Of a stretch of 64,000 nucleotides of DNA, positions 53,345 through 61,797 are shown piece by piece. The notes beneath the pieces are model-generated. The model had not been told where the DNA came from. It searched no databases and saw only the letters and a list, made by a program, of their open reading frames with translations. The stretch is from an uncultured Flavobacteriaceae bacterium (GTDB lineage Bacteria > Bacteroidota > Bacteroidia > Flavobacteriales > Flavobacteriaceae). The position numbers were made by a program, and so were the translations under genes. Each line of letters begins with the position of its first letter. Positions within the stretch are counted from its first letter, which is position 1. Location: assembly GCA_947501845.1 (NCBI GenBank), contig CANMXP010000003.1, forward strand, positions 310,001-374,000, in the 5' to 3' direction.

Positions 53345-55072
53345 TTAGCTTGTTTTTGTTTTTTTAAATTCAGCAGCAGCATGATTAGCTGCTCTTGCAG
53401 TTAATGCCATATAAGTTAATGAAGGGTTTTGACAAGCAGACGATGTCATACAAGCTCCATCGGTAACATAAACATTTGGTACAGCATGAATTTGATTGTA
53501 TTTGTTTAAAATAGATGTTTTAGGGTTGTGTCCCATTCTTGCCGTACCCATTTCATGAATACAGGCTCCTGGAACAGCTTTTCCTAAAAATCCTCGTACA
53601 TTTTTATAGCCAGCTGCTTTTAACATAGCCACAGCTTGGTCCTTCATATCTTCGCGCATTTTAAGTTCATTTTCTTTAACTTCGGCATCCATGTCTAAAG
53701 TTGGTAATCCCCATTCGTCGAGGATATCATAATTTAAAGATACTTTATTTTCATGATAAGGTAAGCACTCACCAAAACCAGACATTCCTATACGCCACGG
53801 GCCTGGTTTTAAGAGCTCGTCTTTTAGTTCTTTTCCAAAACTTAGTTCTGAAACTGCACGTTGCCAGCCCGTTCTGCTAGCTCCACCTTGATAACCATAA
53901 CCTCTAATAAATTCTTTTTGCTTGGTTTTGTCATCATCAATATTCCTAAACCTAGGGATGTAAAAACCGTTAGGTTTTCTGCCTTTGTAGTATTGGTCAT
54001 CAAACCCTTCAATTTCAGCCGATGCTCCTACAGCATAGTGGTGATCCATGAGGTTGTGTCCAAGTTCGCCGCTATCATTGCCCAATCCGTTAGGGAACCT
54101 TTTAGATTTTGATTGCAATAAAATAGATGTAGATCCTAATGCCGATGCGCAGCTAAATATAATTGATGCTTTAAAAAACAGTTTTTCTTTAGTTTCAGCA
54201 TCAATAACCTTAACACCAGAGGCTAAACCAGTAGCTTCATCATAAACAATTTCATAGGCAATAGAGTTAGGGCGTAAATGCATGTTCCCAGTTCGTTCTG
54301 CGGCTGGTAATGTTGAAGAGTTACTGCTAAAATAACCTCCAAAAGGGCAACCTCTAATACACCTATTTCTATATTGGCAATTAGACCTGCCTTCATGTGT
54401 TGTATTTCCTGTTAAATGTGCCACTCTGCCAGGGGTTAATACACGGCCATCATCGAATTTGTTATTTACGGTTTTTTGTAAATCTTTTTCAGCACAATTT
54501 AATTCCATAGGTTCGGAAAGTTTCCCGTCAGGTAGTTGAGGAAGCCCTAAGTTTTGACCAGAAACACCAATGAATTCTTCCACCTTATCGTACCAAGGCG
54601 CAATATCTTTATAACGAATAGGCCAATCAACACCATGCCCATCTTTTTTATTGGCTTCAAAATCCATATCGCTCCAGCGGTAACTATGTTTTCCCCACAT
54701 AATGGAACGGCCTCCAACATGATAACCTCGTATCCATAAGTATTCTTTTACTTCATTATAGGGATGTTTTATGTCATCTACAAACCAATGTTTGGATTCA
54801 GGTTTTGTAATTGAACCTCCCCATAATCTACTTTGAACTTTTTGATTTTCTTGTTCTTTTTCAGATTCTTTGCCCCGATGCTGTGAGTCCCAAGGGTCCA
54901 TATGCATAGTAGGGTAATCTTCGATATGCTTTACCATGCGACCTCTGTCAAGAACTAGTGTTTTTAATCCGTTCTCACAAAGCTCTTTAGCTGCCCAGCC
55001 TCCACTAATTCCAGTGCCTATAACTATGGCGTCATAGGTAGTAGCGTATTCTTTAATGATATCTTCAGTCAT
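53345..55072 (-). CDS. GMC-family flavoprotein sugar dehydrogenase A
   Basis: A 575-residue paralogue of the GMC protein at 51023-52705. It has GTGISGG, GYHVGGRSIMWGKHSYRW, the Cys motif CQYRNRCIRGCPFGGYFSSN, and active-site His506 (HEMGTARMG) and Asn549 (CQNPSLT). N-terminus MTEDIIKEYATTYDAIVIG. Same predicted role: FAD-dependent oxidation of a sugar hydroxyl in the periplasm. First gene of the minus-strand operon, transcribed divergently from the AraC-type regulator with 151 bases between start codons. Similarity to the second copy is strong through the whole length. Confidence 0.88.
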   Translation of the reverse strand: MTEDIIKEYATTYDAIVIGTGISGGWAAKELCENGLKTLVLDRGRMVKHIEDYPTMHMDPWDSQHRGKESEKEQENQKVQSRLWGGSITKPESKHWFVDDIKHPYNEVKEYLWIRGYHVGGRSIMWGKHSYRWSDMDFEANKKDGHGVDWPIRYKDIAPWYDKVEEFIGVSGQNLGLPQLPDGKLSEPMELNCAEKDLQKTVNNKFDDGRVLTPGRVAHLTGNTTHEGRSNCQYRNRCIRGCPFGGYFSSNSSTLPAAERTGNMHLRPNSIAYEIVYDEATGLASGVKVIDAETKEKLFFKASIIFSCASALGSTSILLQSKSKRFPNGLGNDSGELGHNLMDHHYAVGASAEIEGFDDQYYKGRKPNGFYIPRFRNIDDDKTKQKEFIRGYGYQGGASRTGWQRAVSELSFGKELKDELLKPGPWRIGMSGFGECLPYHENKVSLNYDILDEWGLPTLDMDAEVKENELKMREDMKDQAVAMLKAAGYKNVRGFLGKAVPGACIHEMGTARMGHNPKTSILNKYNQIHAVPNVYVTDGACMTSSACQNPSLTYMALTARAANHAAAEFKKTKTS

Positions 55073-55223
55073 TATAGTTATTGTATATGAATGTTTTTTG
55101 TTGAATCGTTAGGAATTTGTAATTTGATAATCTTTGCTATTAAAAATAGAGAAAAACGTGATTTAATTCCTAATAATTGGAAAATTAGTTAATTTGCACG
55201 ATAATAGTGTTTAAATTATTTCA

Positions 55224-56261
55224 ATGAAAGCAAACATACAAGAAATCGAACCTTATGAATATGAAGCGGATGGTGTTGTTTATCATGCGGACACTTGTTT
55301 GCCATTAATTGATGCTTATAATCGTAATAAATTAAAATTTAAAGCACTTGCAAGACATACCTATCCAGGAGATAGGTTGGACGAAAACACGCTTGGACTC
55401 AATAGTATTGGGTATTGGGATGCTAACGAACCACAGGATTGGGGGTTGGATTGGCACCGAAATGAAGGAATAGAGTTTCATTTTTTAGAATCGGGTTCGA
55501 TGCCATACGCTCAAGAAAACAAAGAAGTTTTGTTAACTCCAAATCATTTAACAATTACGCGACCTTGGGAGGCTCATAAAGTAGGGAATCCATTTATAGG
55601 TATGGGGAAATTCTATTGGGTTATTATAGATTTGGGTGTTCGCAGGCCGCATCAAGATTGGGTTTGGCCAGATTGGATTACTTTAACGCCTTCAGATTTA
55701 ACAAGGCTTACCACTATTTTAAGGCAAAACGAAAAATCTATTTGGAAAACAGACCAGCGCATTCGAGATTGCTTCATGAGAATAAATAAAGCGGTAAACA
55801 CAGACGAGAAAGGTAATAATGCATCTAAAATAAGGTTGCTTGTTAACTATTTGTTGATTCTATTGCTTGATTTATTGAATACAGATGATATTGTTTTAAA
55901 TGAATCACTTACAGATAGTTCTAGGAGTGTAAAATTCTTCTTGAAAGAACTTGAAAAGAACCTTTCTGAGAATTGGACTATTGAGTTGATGGCACAGTCT
56001 GCCGGTGTAGGTTTGACACGATTTACGCACCATTGTAAACGGTTAACTAATTTAACCCCCATGCGCTATTTGACTATGAAACGCTTGGAAATGTCTAAAG
56101 AGGTGCTTCGGGAAAATCAAAACTTAACGATTGCAGAAGTGGCTTATATGTGCGGCTTTACCACAGGGCAGTATTTTGCTACGGTTTTTAAGAAACATGA
56201 AAAATGCTCACCTAATGAATATCGATTAAAATATACAGCCGATAGCTTACAGCCAGCCTAA
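55224..56261 (+). CDS. AraC-family transcriptional regulator
   Basis: A 345-residue regulator. The N-terminal half (about 1-200) is a cupin-like sensor, with RNEGIEFHFLESGSMPYAQE and LTITRPWEAHKVG. The C-terminal AraC/XylS DNA-binding domain covers about 245-340: MAQSAGVGLTRFTHHCKRLT, then YLTMKRLEMSKEVLRENQ, IAEVAYMCGFTTGQYFATVF and KCSPNEYR. It stands between the divergent GMC operon and the plus-strand TIM/MFS/Gfo genes, so it is the likely regulator of both, probably sensing an intermediate of the pathway. The 151-base upstream region holds an imperfect dyad TTCC/GGAA at about 55165-55187. Confidence 0.9.
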   Translation: MKANIQEIEPYEYEADGVVYHADTCLPLIDAYNRNKLKFKALARHTYPGDRLDENTLGLNSIGYWDANEPQDWGLDWHRNEGIEFHFLESGSMPYAQENKEVLLTPNHLTITRPWEAHKVGNPFIGMGKFYWVIIDLGVRRPHQDWVWPDWITLTPSDLTRLTTILRQNEKSIWKTDQRIRDCFMRINKAVNTDEKGNNASKIRLLVNYLLILLLDLLNTDDIVLNESLTDSSRSVKFFLKELEKNLSENWTIELMAQSAGVGLTRFTHHCKRLTNLTPMRYLTMKRLEMSKEVLRENQNLTIAEVAYMCGFTTGQYFATVFKKHEKCSPNEYRLKYTADSLQPA

Positions 56262-56395
56262 ATTTGTGCAAAAAACAGATCTGGAAGTGTTTAAATTCTT
56301 TCACTGAATAAAAATACACAGTATTTTAAATTCAAATACATATTTTCACATATTCATCTTAATTGGTAAGGTGCTTTTAATTAATAAACATTTTT

Positions 56396-57352
56396 ATGAA
56401 ACGAAGAGATTTTGTTGTGAAAACAGCTTCAGCAAGTGCTGCATTGTCAATAATGGGTTTGTACGGATGCAAAAATTCCGAGAAAAAAGAAGAACCGTCT
56501 AATCAAGTTTCTAAAGAGTCCCCCTTGTTTTTTAAGATGTCCTTAGCCCAGTGGTCATTGCACCGTACCTTGTTTGCCAATAAAATGGACAATTTGGATT
56601 TTGCTGCGAAATCTAGAAGCTTTGGTTTGGAAGGTTTAGAATATGTAAATGGGTTTTTTAAAGATAAGGCTAAAGAGATGTCTTATCTAAAAGAAATGAA
56701 ACTAAGAGCCGATACTGAAGGGCAGCAAAATGTTTTAATTATGATTGATGGGGAAGGGATGCTTGCCAATGCAGATAATAATGAAAGACTTAAAGCTATT
56801 GAAAATCATTACAAATGGGTTGAGGCAGCTCATTTTTTAGGCTGTCATGCCATTCGAGTTAATTTGGCAGGTGGTGTAGATAAAAGTGAGGCCGTAAAAG
56901 CAAGTATTGATTCTTTAAATAAGCTTTCTGAATTTGCTAAAGGATCTGATATTAATGTGTTGGTTGAGAATCACGGTGGCTTTTCTTCAGATGGGAAGTG
57001 GATGACCGATGTGTTTTCTCAAATAGAAAATGAAAATTGTGGGACCCTACCAGATTTTGGAAATTTCTGTATAGAAAAGGACAAAGATGGTGGATGTATT
57101 GAGGCATATGATAAATATCAAGGTATTAAAGAGCTGTTGCCTTATGCTAAAGCGGTAAGTGCAAAATCCTATAATTTTAATGAACAAGGAGAGGATACCG
57201 TTATAGATTATCTTAAGATGATGGAAATGGTTAAAAAATCGGGTTATACAGGATTTGTTGGTATTGAATATGAAGGCAATATACTGCCTGAAGAAAAAGG
57301 CATTGAATTAACTAGGGATTTGCTGGTACGTGTTGGTAAACAACTTGCTTAA
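56396..57352 (+). CDS. Exported TIM-barrel sugar isomerase/epimerase-like lipoprotein
   Basis: A 318-residue protein. The start MKRRDFVVKTASASAALSIM has a twin-arginine motif, and MGLYGC is a lipobox, so it is probably a Tat-exported lipoprotein. The xylose-isomerase-like barrel includes LAQWSLHRTLFANKMDNLDF, GCHAIRVNLAGGVDKSEA, a metal-ligand Glu in VLVENHGGFSSDG, DFGNFCIEKDKDGG, and a C-terminal Glu in GFVGIEYEGNILPEE. No phosphate site is expected outside the cell, so the substrate should be a free (keto-)sugar. The MFS gene begins 25 bases after its stop. Confidence 0.83.
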   Translation: MKRRDFVVKTASASAALSIMGLYGCKNSEKKEEPSNQVSKESPLFFKMSLAQWSLHRTLFANKMDNLDFAAKSRSFGLEGLEYVNGFFKDKAKEMSYLKEMKLRADTEGQQNVLIMIDGEGMLANADNNERLKAIENHYKWVEAAHFLGCHAIRVNLAGGVDKSEAVKASIDSLNKLSEFAKGSDINVLVENHGGFSSDGKWMTDVFSQIENENCGTLPDFGNFCIEKDKDGGCIEAYDKYQGIKELLPYAKAVSAKSYNFNEQGEDTVIDYLKMMEMVKKSGYTGFVGIEYEGNILPEEKGIELTRDLLVRVGKQLA

Positions 57353-57376
57353 AAAACTAATTTAACTAAATATATA

Positions 57377-58585
57377 ATGGAACAGATTAATAAAAATAGG
57401 TTGTTTTTAGCATCTTGTATTTCTTTAATTGTGACTGCTATGACCTTTGCTATTAGAGCAGGTATCTTGGGGCAGTTGGGAACAGATTTTGCATTAACAG
57501 ATACGCAGCTTGGATGGGTAAATAGTATGGCGTTTTTAGGTTTTCCTATGGCTACAATTTTTGGAGGACTGGTTTATAACTCGCTGGGTGCGAGAAAATT
57601 AATGATCATTGCTTTTTTATCTCATTTATTGGGAATACTGCTTACCATTTTTGCAGGTGGTTTCTGGACACTTTTAATTTCAACCTTTTTTATAGGGTTT
57701 GCCAATGGTTCTGTAGAAGCAGCCTGCAATCCTTTAATTGCGGATATGTATACTACAAACCGAACAACTATGCTGAATAAGTTCCATGTTTGGTTTCCTG
57801 GAGGTATCGTGATTGGGGCTTTGGTGTCTAAGTTTATGACAGACTTTGGGATGAGTTGGCAATTGCAAATAGCTAGTATGTTAATTCCAACGTTACTTTA
57901 TGGGTTTTTATTTTTTGGACAAAAGTTTCCGAAAAACGAAAATATTGTTTCCGATACAAAAATGAACATAAAAAGTTTGCTCTCTCCATTATTCATTTTT
58001 ATGGTGATTTGTATGACGTTAACAGCGACAACCGAATTAGGAACACAGCAATGGATTGAAAAAATTCTAGGAAATACAGGGGCTAGTCCGATGTTAATTT
58101 TAGCTATGGTTACAGGGTTAATGGCTGTTGGTCGTTATTTTGCTGGTCCAATAATTCATAAACTGAATCCACCAGGAGTATTATTAATATCTGCTATTAT
58201 AGCTGCTGTAGCTATATATCTTATGAGTTCGGCAACAGGAGGAATGGTATATGTTTCTGCAATATTATTTGCAATAGGTGTATGCTATTTTTGGCCAACT
58301 ATGATTGGTTTTGTTAGTGAATATATACCGAAAACAGGCGCATTAGGAATGTCATTAATTGGTGGAGCAGGTATGTTTGCAACCAGTATTTGGCAACCCG
58401 TAATTGGTTCCTGGTTAGATAATGCAAAATTGAAGGCTATTGATTCTGGAGTTTCTGTAGAACAAGCAGAGTTAATTGCTGGACAAGAAACATTGAGCAA
58501 TATTGCTATTTTTCCAATGGTATTAGTCCTGTTATTTGGGATTCTATATACACAACGAAAAAAGTTAGAAGCAAAAAGAGTTTAA
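57377..58585 (+). CDS. MFS transporter, sugar-permease type
   Basis: A 402-residue membrane protein with about 12 hydrophobic segments. Motif-like features are SMAFLGFPMATIFGGLVYNS, GARKLMIIAFLSHLLGILL and GFANGSVEAACNPLIADMY, and a long central loop near residue 190 (FPKNENIVSDTKMN). It resembles fucose/hexose:H+ symporters (FHS) of Bacteroidota. It lies between TIM-barrel and Gfo genes, so it probably brings the cleaved product, for example a 3-keto-hexose, into the cytoplasm. It ends 8 bases before the next gene. Confidence 0.85.
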   Translation: MEQINKNRLFLASCISLIVTAMTFAIRAGILGQLGTDFALTDTQLGWVNSMAFLGFPMATIFGGLVYNSLGARKLMIIAFLSHLLGILLTIFAGGFWTLLISTFFIGFANGSVEAACNPLIADMYTTNRTTMLNKFHVWFPGGIVIGALVSKFMTDFGMSWQLQIASMLIPTLLYGFLFFGQKFPKNENIVSDTKMNIKSLLSPLFIFMVICMTLTATTELGTQQWIEKILGNTGASPMLILAMVTGLMAVGRYFAGPIIHKLNPPGVLLISAIIAAVAIYLMSSATGGMVYVSAILFAIGVCYFWPTMIGFVSEYIPKTGALGMSLIGGAGMFATSIWQPVIGSWLDNAKLKAIDSGVSVEQAELIAGQETLSNIAIFPMVLVLLFGILYTQRKKLEAKRV

Positions 58586-58593
58586 ATTAAAAT

Positions 58594-59739
58594 ATGGCAA
58601 GAAAATTAAGAATGGGAATGATTGGTGGAGGCACTGGATCATTCATAGGGGATGTACACAGAAGAGCAGCCTCGATTGATGGCATGATAGATTTGGTATG
58701 TGGTGCTTTTAGTAGTAGTGCAGAAAAATCGATAGCATCAGGGAAAGATTTATTTCTTTCTGAAGATAGATGTTATGGGAGTTATGAGGAAATGATTTTA
58801 AAAGAAAAAGAACTTCCCGAAGATATACGAATGGATTTTGTGGCCATTGTAACACCAAACCATATGCATTTTCCGCCAGCAAAAATGGCTTTAGAGAATG
58901 GATTTCATGTGGTTTGCGATAAACCAATGACTCTAACATTAGATGAGGCAATTGCCTTAGAAAAAATAGTTGACGAAAGCGGAAAATTATTCGCGCTTAC
59001 ACATAATTATACAGGACATCCTTTAGTGAAACAAGCCAAAGCGATGGTTGCTAACGGTGATTTAGGGAATATTAGAAAAATACAAGTCCAATACTTACAA
59101 GGTTGGCTGTCTACGGCAGTTGAACAAACAGGACAAAAACAAGCCTCTTGGCGAGTAGACCCAAAACGTTCAGGAATTGGAGGTGCTTTAGGTGATATTG
59201 GAACGCATGCTGAAAACTTGGTAGAATATATTACAGGCTTAAAAATTGATGAATTAGCTGCCGATTTAGGCAAGTTCGGAGCAGGTAGAGTTTTAGATGA
59301 TGATGGTAATTTATTGCTTCGTATGGAAAATGATGCTAAAGGAACCATGTCTATTTCTCAAATTGCTTTAGGAGAAGAGAATAATTTAGCGATTAAAGTA
59401 TATGGTGAAAAAGGGAGTTTAGAATGGCATCAGGAAAATCCAAATCAGTTAATAACACGTTGGCTTGAAAACCCTGTTACGGTTTTTACACCAAACGGAA
59501 ACAATTTATATCCAGAGGCATTAAATGTATCCAGAATTCCTGCGGGTCATCCAGAAGGTTACTTGGAGGCTTTTGCTACGATATACAAAAATTTCGCAAC
59601 GCATTTAATGGCTGTTTTAAATGGAAAAACTATTGATAAACCAGATTATCCTACAGCTAAAGATGGTGTTCGAGGCATAAAGTTTATTTATGCCGCTGTT
59701 GAGAGTGATAAAAACAATTCAACTTGGACAAAAATTTAA
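58594..59739 (+). CDS. Cytoplasmic Gfo/Idh/MocA oxidoreductase
   Basis: A 381-residue family member without a signal peptide (MARKLRMGMIGGGTGSFIGD). The Rossmann motif is GMIGGGTGS, and the catalytic Lys lies in VVCDKPMTLTLDE (DKP variant). Substrate-domain features are GGALGDIGTHAENLVEYIT. Because it is cytoplasmic and follows the permease gene by 8 bases, the simplest role is reduction of an imported 3-keto-sugar to the common hexose. The other three Gfo proteins of the locus carry export signals. Confidence 0.87.
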   Translation: MARKLRMGMIGGGTGSFIGDVHRRAASIDGMIDLVCGAFSSSAEKSIASGKDLFLSEDRCYGSYEEMILKEKELPEDIRMDFVAIVTPNHMHFPPAKMALENGFHVVCDKPMTLTLDEAIALEKIVDESGKLFALTHNYTGHPLVKQAKAMVANGDLGNIRKIQVQYLQGWLSTAVEQTGQKQASWRVDPKRSGIGGALGDIGTHAENLVEYITGLKIDELAADLGKFGAGRVLDDDGNLLLRMENDAKGTMSISQIALGEENNLAIKVYGEKGSLEWHQENPNQLITRWLENPVTVFTPNGNNLYPEALNVSRIPAGHPEGYLEAFATIYKNFATHLMAVLNGKTIDKPDYPTAKDGVRGIKFIYAAVESDKNNSTWTKI

Positions 59740-59835
59740 AAATAGGTCTTAAGGACAAATTATATAGAATATGAGTTCTCAGTTTCTCCCAGTAGGGTGG
59801 GCGGTTAAGTAGAGCTCTAAGTTAAGAGTAGTATT

Positions 59836-60888
59836 ATGAAAACAATAAAAGGACCTGCAGTTTTTTTGGCACAATTTGCAGGAAGTGAAGCCCCGTTTAA
59901 CTCTTTGGATGGGATGTGTAAATGGGCAGCAGATTTAGGATATAAAGGCATTCAAATTCCAACATGGGAATCTAGTTTAATAGATATAGAAAAAGCAGCA
60001 GAAAGTCAGACGTATTGTGATGATTTAAAAGGGAAAGTGGCGTCTTATGGATTAGAAATCACAGAATTATCTACACACTTGCAAGGACAATTGGTAGCTG
60101 TTAACCCAGCTTACGATACGATGTTTGATGGTTTTGCACCCGAACATGTTAGAAATAATCCAAAAGCTAGAACAGAATGGGCGATAGATTTTGTGAAAAA
60201 ATCTGGAACTGCCAGTGGAAGATTAGGTTTAAAGGCTCACGCTACTTTTTCTGGAGCTTTAATGTGGCATACCATGTATCCGTGGCCACAACGACCTAAA
60301 GGACTAGTAGAAATGGGTTTTAAAGAATTAGCAAACCGTTGGGTTCCTATATTGAATCATTTTGACGAACATGGTGTTGATGTATGTTATGAAATTCATC
60401 CTGGGGAAGATCTTCATGATGGAATCACATTTGAACGTTTTTTAGAAGCAACAAATAATCACAAGAGAGCTAATATACTTTATGACCCTAGTCACTATGT
60501 ACTTCAACAGTTAGATTATTTAACTTTTATAGATCATTACCATGAGCGTATTAAAGCTTTTCATGTTAAAGATGCAGAATTTAATCCAACAGGAAAACAA
60601 GGTGTTTATGGTGGATATGCCGATTGGAAAGATAGAGCAGGGCGTTTTAGATCATTAGGAGATGGTCAGGTAGATTTTAAAGCGATTTTTTCAAAATTAA
60701 CGAAGTATGAATGCGATTTCTGGGCTGTTATGGAATGGGAATGTTGTATAAAATCTTCTGAGCAAGGAGCGAGAGAAGGTGCGCCCTTTATTCAAAAACA
60801 TATTATTGAAGCTGCTGAAAAAGGATTTGATGATTTTGCTGGTGGTGATGTTGATGAAGTGCAATTAAAGAAAATACTTGGGCTATAG
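59836..60888 (+). CDS. Cytoplasmic TIM-barrel sugar isomerase/epimerase-like enzyme
   Basis: A 350-residue xylose-isomerase-like barrel with no signal (MKTIKGPAVFLAQFAGSEAP). Probable metal ligands: Glu in DVCYEIHPGEDLHDG, Asp in NILYDPSHYVLQQL, His in IKAFHVKDAEFNP, and Glu in VMEWECCIKSS. These are the positions expected in the dicarboxylate/His centre of this superfamily. Encoded 96 bases downstream of the cytoplasmic Gfo gene and before a DUF1080 lipoprotein. It may isomerise the imported keto-sugar or its reduced form. The 96-base gap contains an odd GC-richer stretch (about 59785-59820). Confidence 0.85.
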   Translation: MKTIKGPAVFLAQFAGSEAPFNSLDGMCKWAADLGYKGIQIPTWESSLIDIEKAAESQTYCDDLKGKVASYGLEITELSTHLQGQLVAVNPAYDTMFDGFAPEHVRNNPKARTEWAIDFVKKSGTASGRLGLKAHATFSGALMWHTMYPWPQRPKGLVEMGFKELANRWVPILNHFDEHGVDVCYEIHPGEDLHDGITFERFLEATNNHKRANILYDPSHYVLQQLDYLTFIDHYHERIKAFHVKDAEFNPTGKQGVYGGYADWKDRAGRFRSLGDGQVDFKAIFSKLTKYECDFWAVMEWECCIKSSEQGAREGAPFIQKHIIEAAEKGFDDFAGGDVDEVQLKKILGL

Positions 60889-60979
60889 ATAGCACAGTGA
60901 TTTTTATTAATGTAACAGTTCTTAATTGTAAGACTGCTTGCAGTTGGAGTTTTTAAAATAAAACTTAAAATTATAAATT

Positions 60980-61786
60980 TTGAATATCAGAGAAACAACT
61001 TTGATTGTGTTAGCGACTTGTCTGTTTGCCTGTACTAATAATAAAGGTAAAGTAGCCGAGGAGCCTATCGAGACAAAACCAAAAGTAGAACTTAAGGAAC
61101 CTACAGATCCTAAAGAAACTGAACTTTACAAACCAGTACCTCCAACAGTCAACCCTACAGGGCAACACGGCGTTCCAAGTGATGCTATCGTGTTGTTTAA
61201 TGGTGAAAACTTAGATAATTGGGTGCATACAAAAGATGGTAGTCCAGTACAATGGGTTTTAAATGATGATGGCTCCATGACAGTTAAGGATAAGTCTGGA
61301 GATATTCAAACAAAACAAAAATTCGATTGTATACAGTTACATATAGAATGGCGATCTTCATCAGAAAAAAGAGCGAGTGGTCAGAATAGAAGTAATAGCG
61401 GTGTTTTTCTTCAAGAACGCTATGAAGTGCAAGTTTTAGATAATAATGATAACGATACGTATGTTAACGGTCAGGTAGGGTCTATTTATAAACAGTCAAT
61501 TCCTTTAGCAAAAGCATCGGTGCCGACTGGAGAATGGAATGTTTATGATATTATTTATCATGCTCCAGAATTCAATTCGGAAGGTGATAAAACAAAATCA
61601 GCAACCATTACAATATTGCATAATGGTATTTTAATTCAAGACCATTATGAAATAAAAGGTACGACACCATATATTGGTTGGCCTAAAAATAATCCACACG
61701 GTAAGGCTGCATTAAAGTTACAGGATCATGGTGATAATAGTGGTGTAAGTTACCGAAATATTTGGGTTCGTGAATTAAAAAATTAA
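60980..61786 (+). CDS. DUF1080 lipoprotein, TTG start
   Basis: A 268-residue lipoprotein starting at a TTG (60980). No ATG is available before the lipobox LATCLFAC (lipidated Cys at 18). A Pro/Thr/Glu-rich spacer of about 40 residues precedes the DUF1080 domain: VLFNGENLDNWVHTKDG, QLHIEWRSSSEKRAS, NSGVFLQERYEVQVLDN, NPHGKAALKLQDHGDNSG. The fold and the conserved QDHGD resemble other 3-keto-disaccharide hydrolases. Outer-membrane or periplasmic. It ends 11 bases before the last Gfo gene. Confidence 0.85.
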   Translation: MNIRETTLIVLATCLFACTNNKGKVAEEPIETKPKVELKEPTDPKETELYKPVPPTVNPTGQHGVPSDAIVLFNGENLDNWVHTKDGSPVQWVLNDDGSMTVKDKSGDIQTKQKFDCIQLHIEWRSSSEKRASGQNRSNSGVFLQERYEVQVLDNNDNDTYVNGQVGSIYKQSIPLAKASVPTGEWNVYDIIYHAPEFNSEGDKTKSATITILHNGILIQDHYEIKGTTPYIGWPKNNPHGKAALKLQDHGDNSGVSYRNIWVRELKN

Positions 61787-61797
61787 ACACTTAAGTT

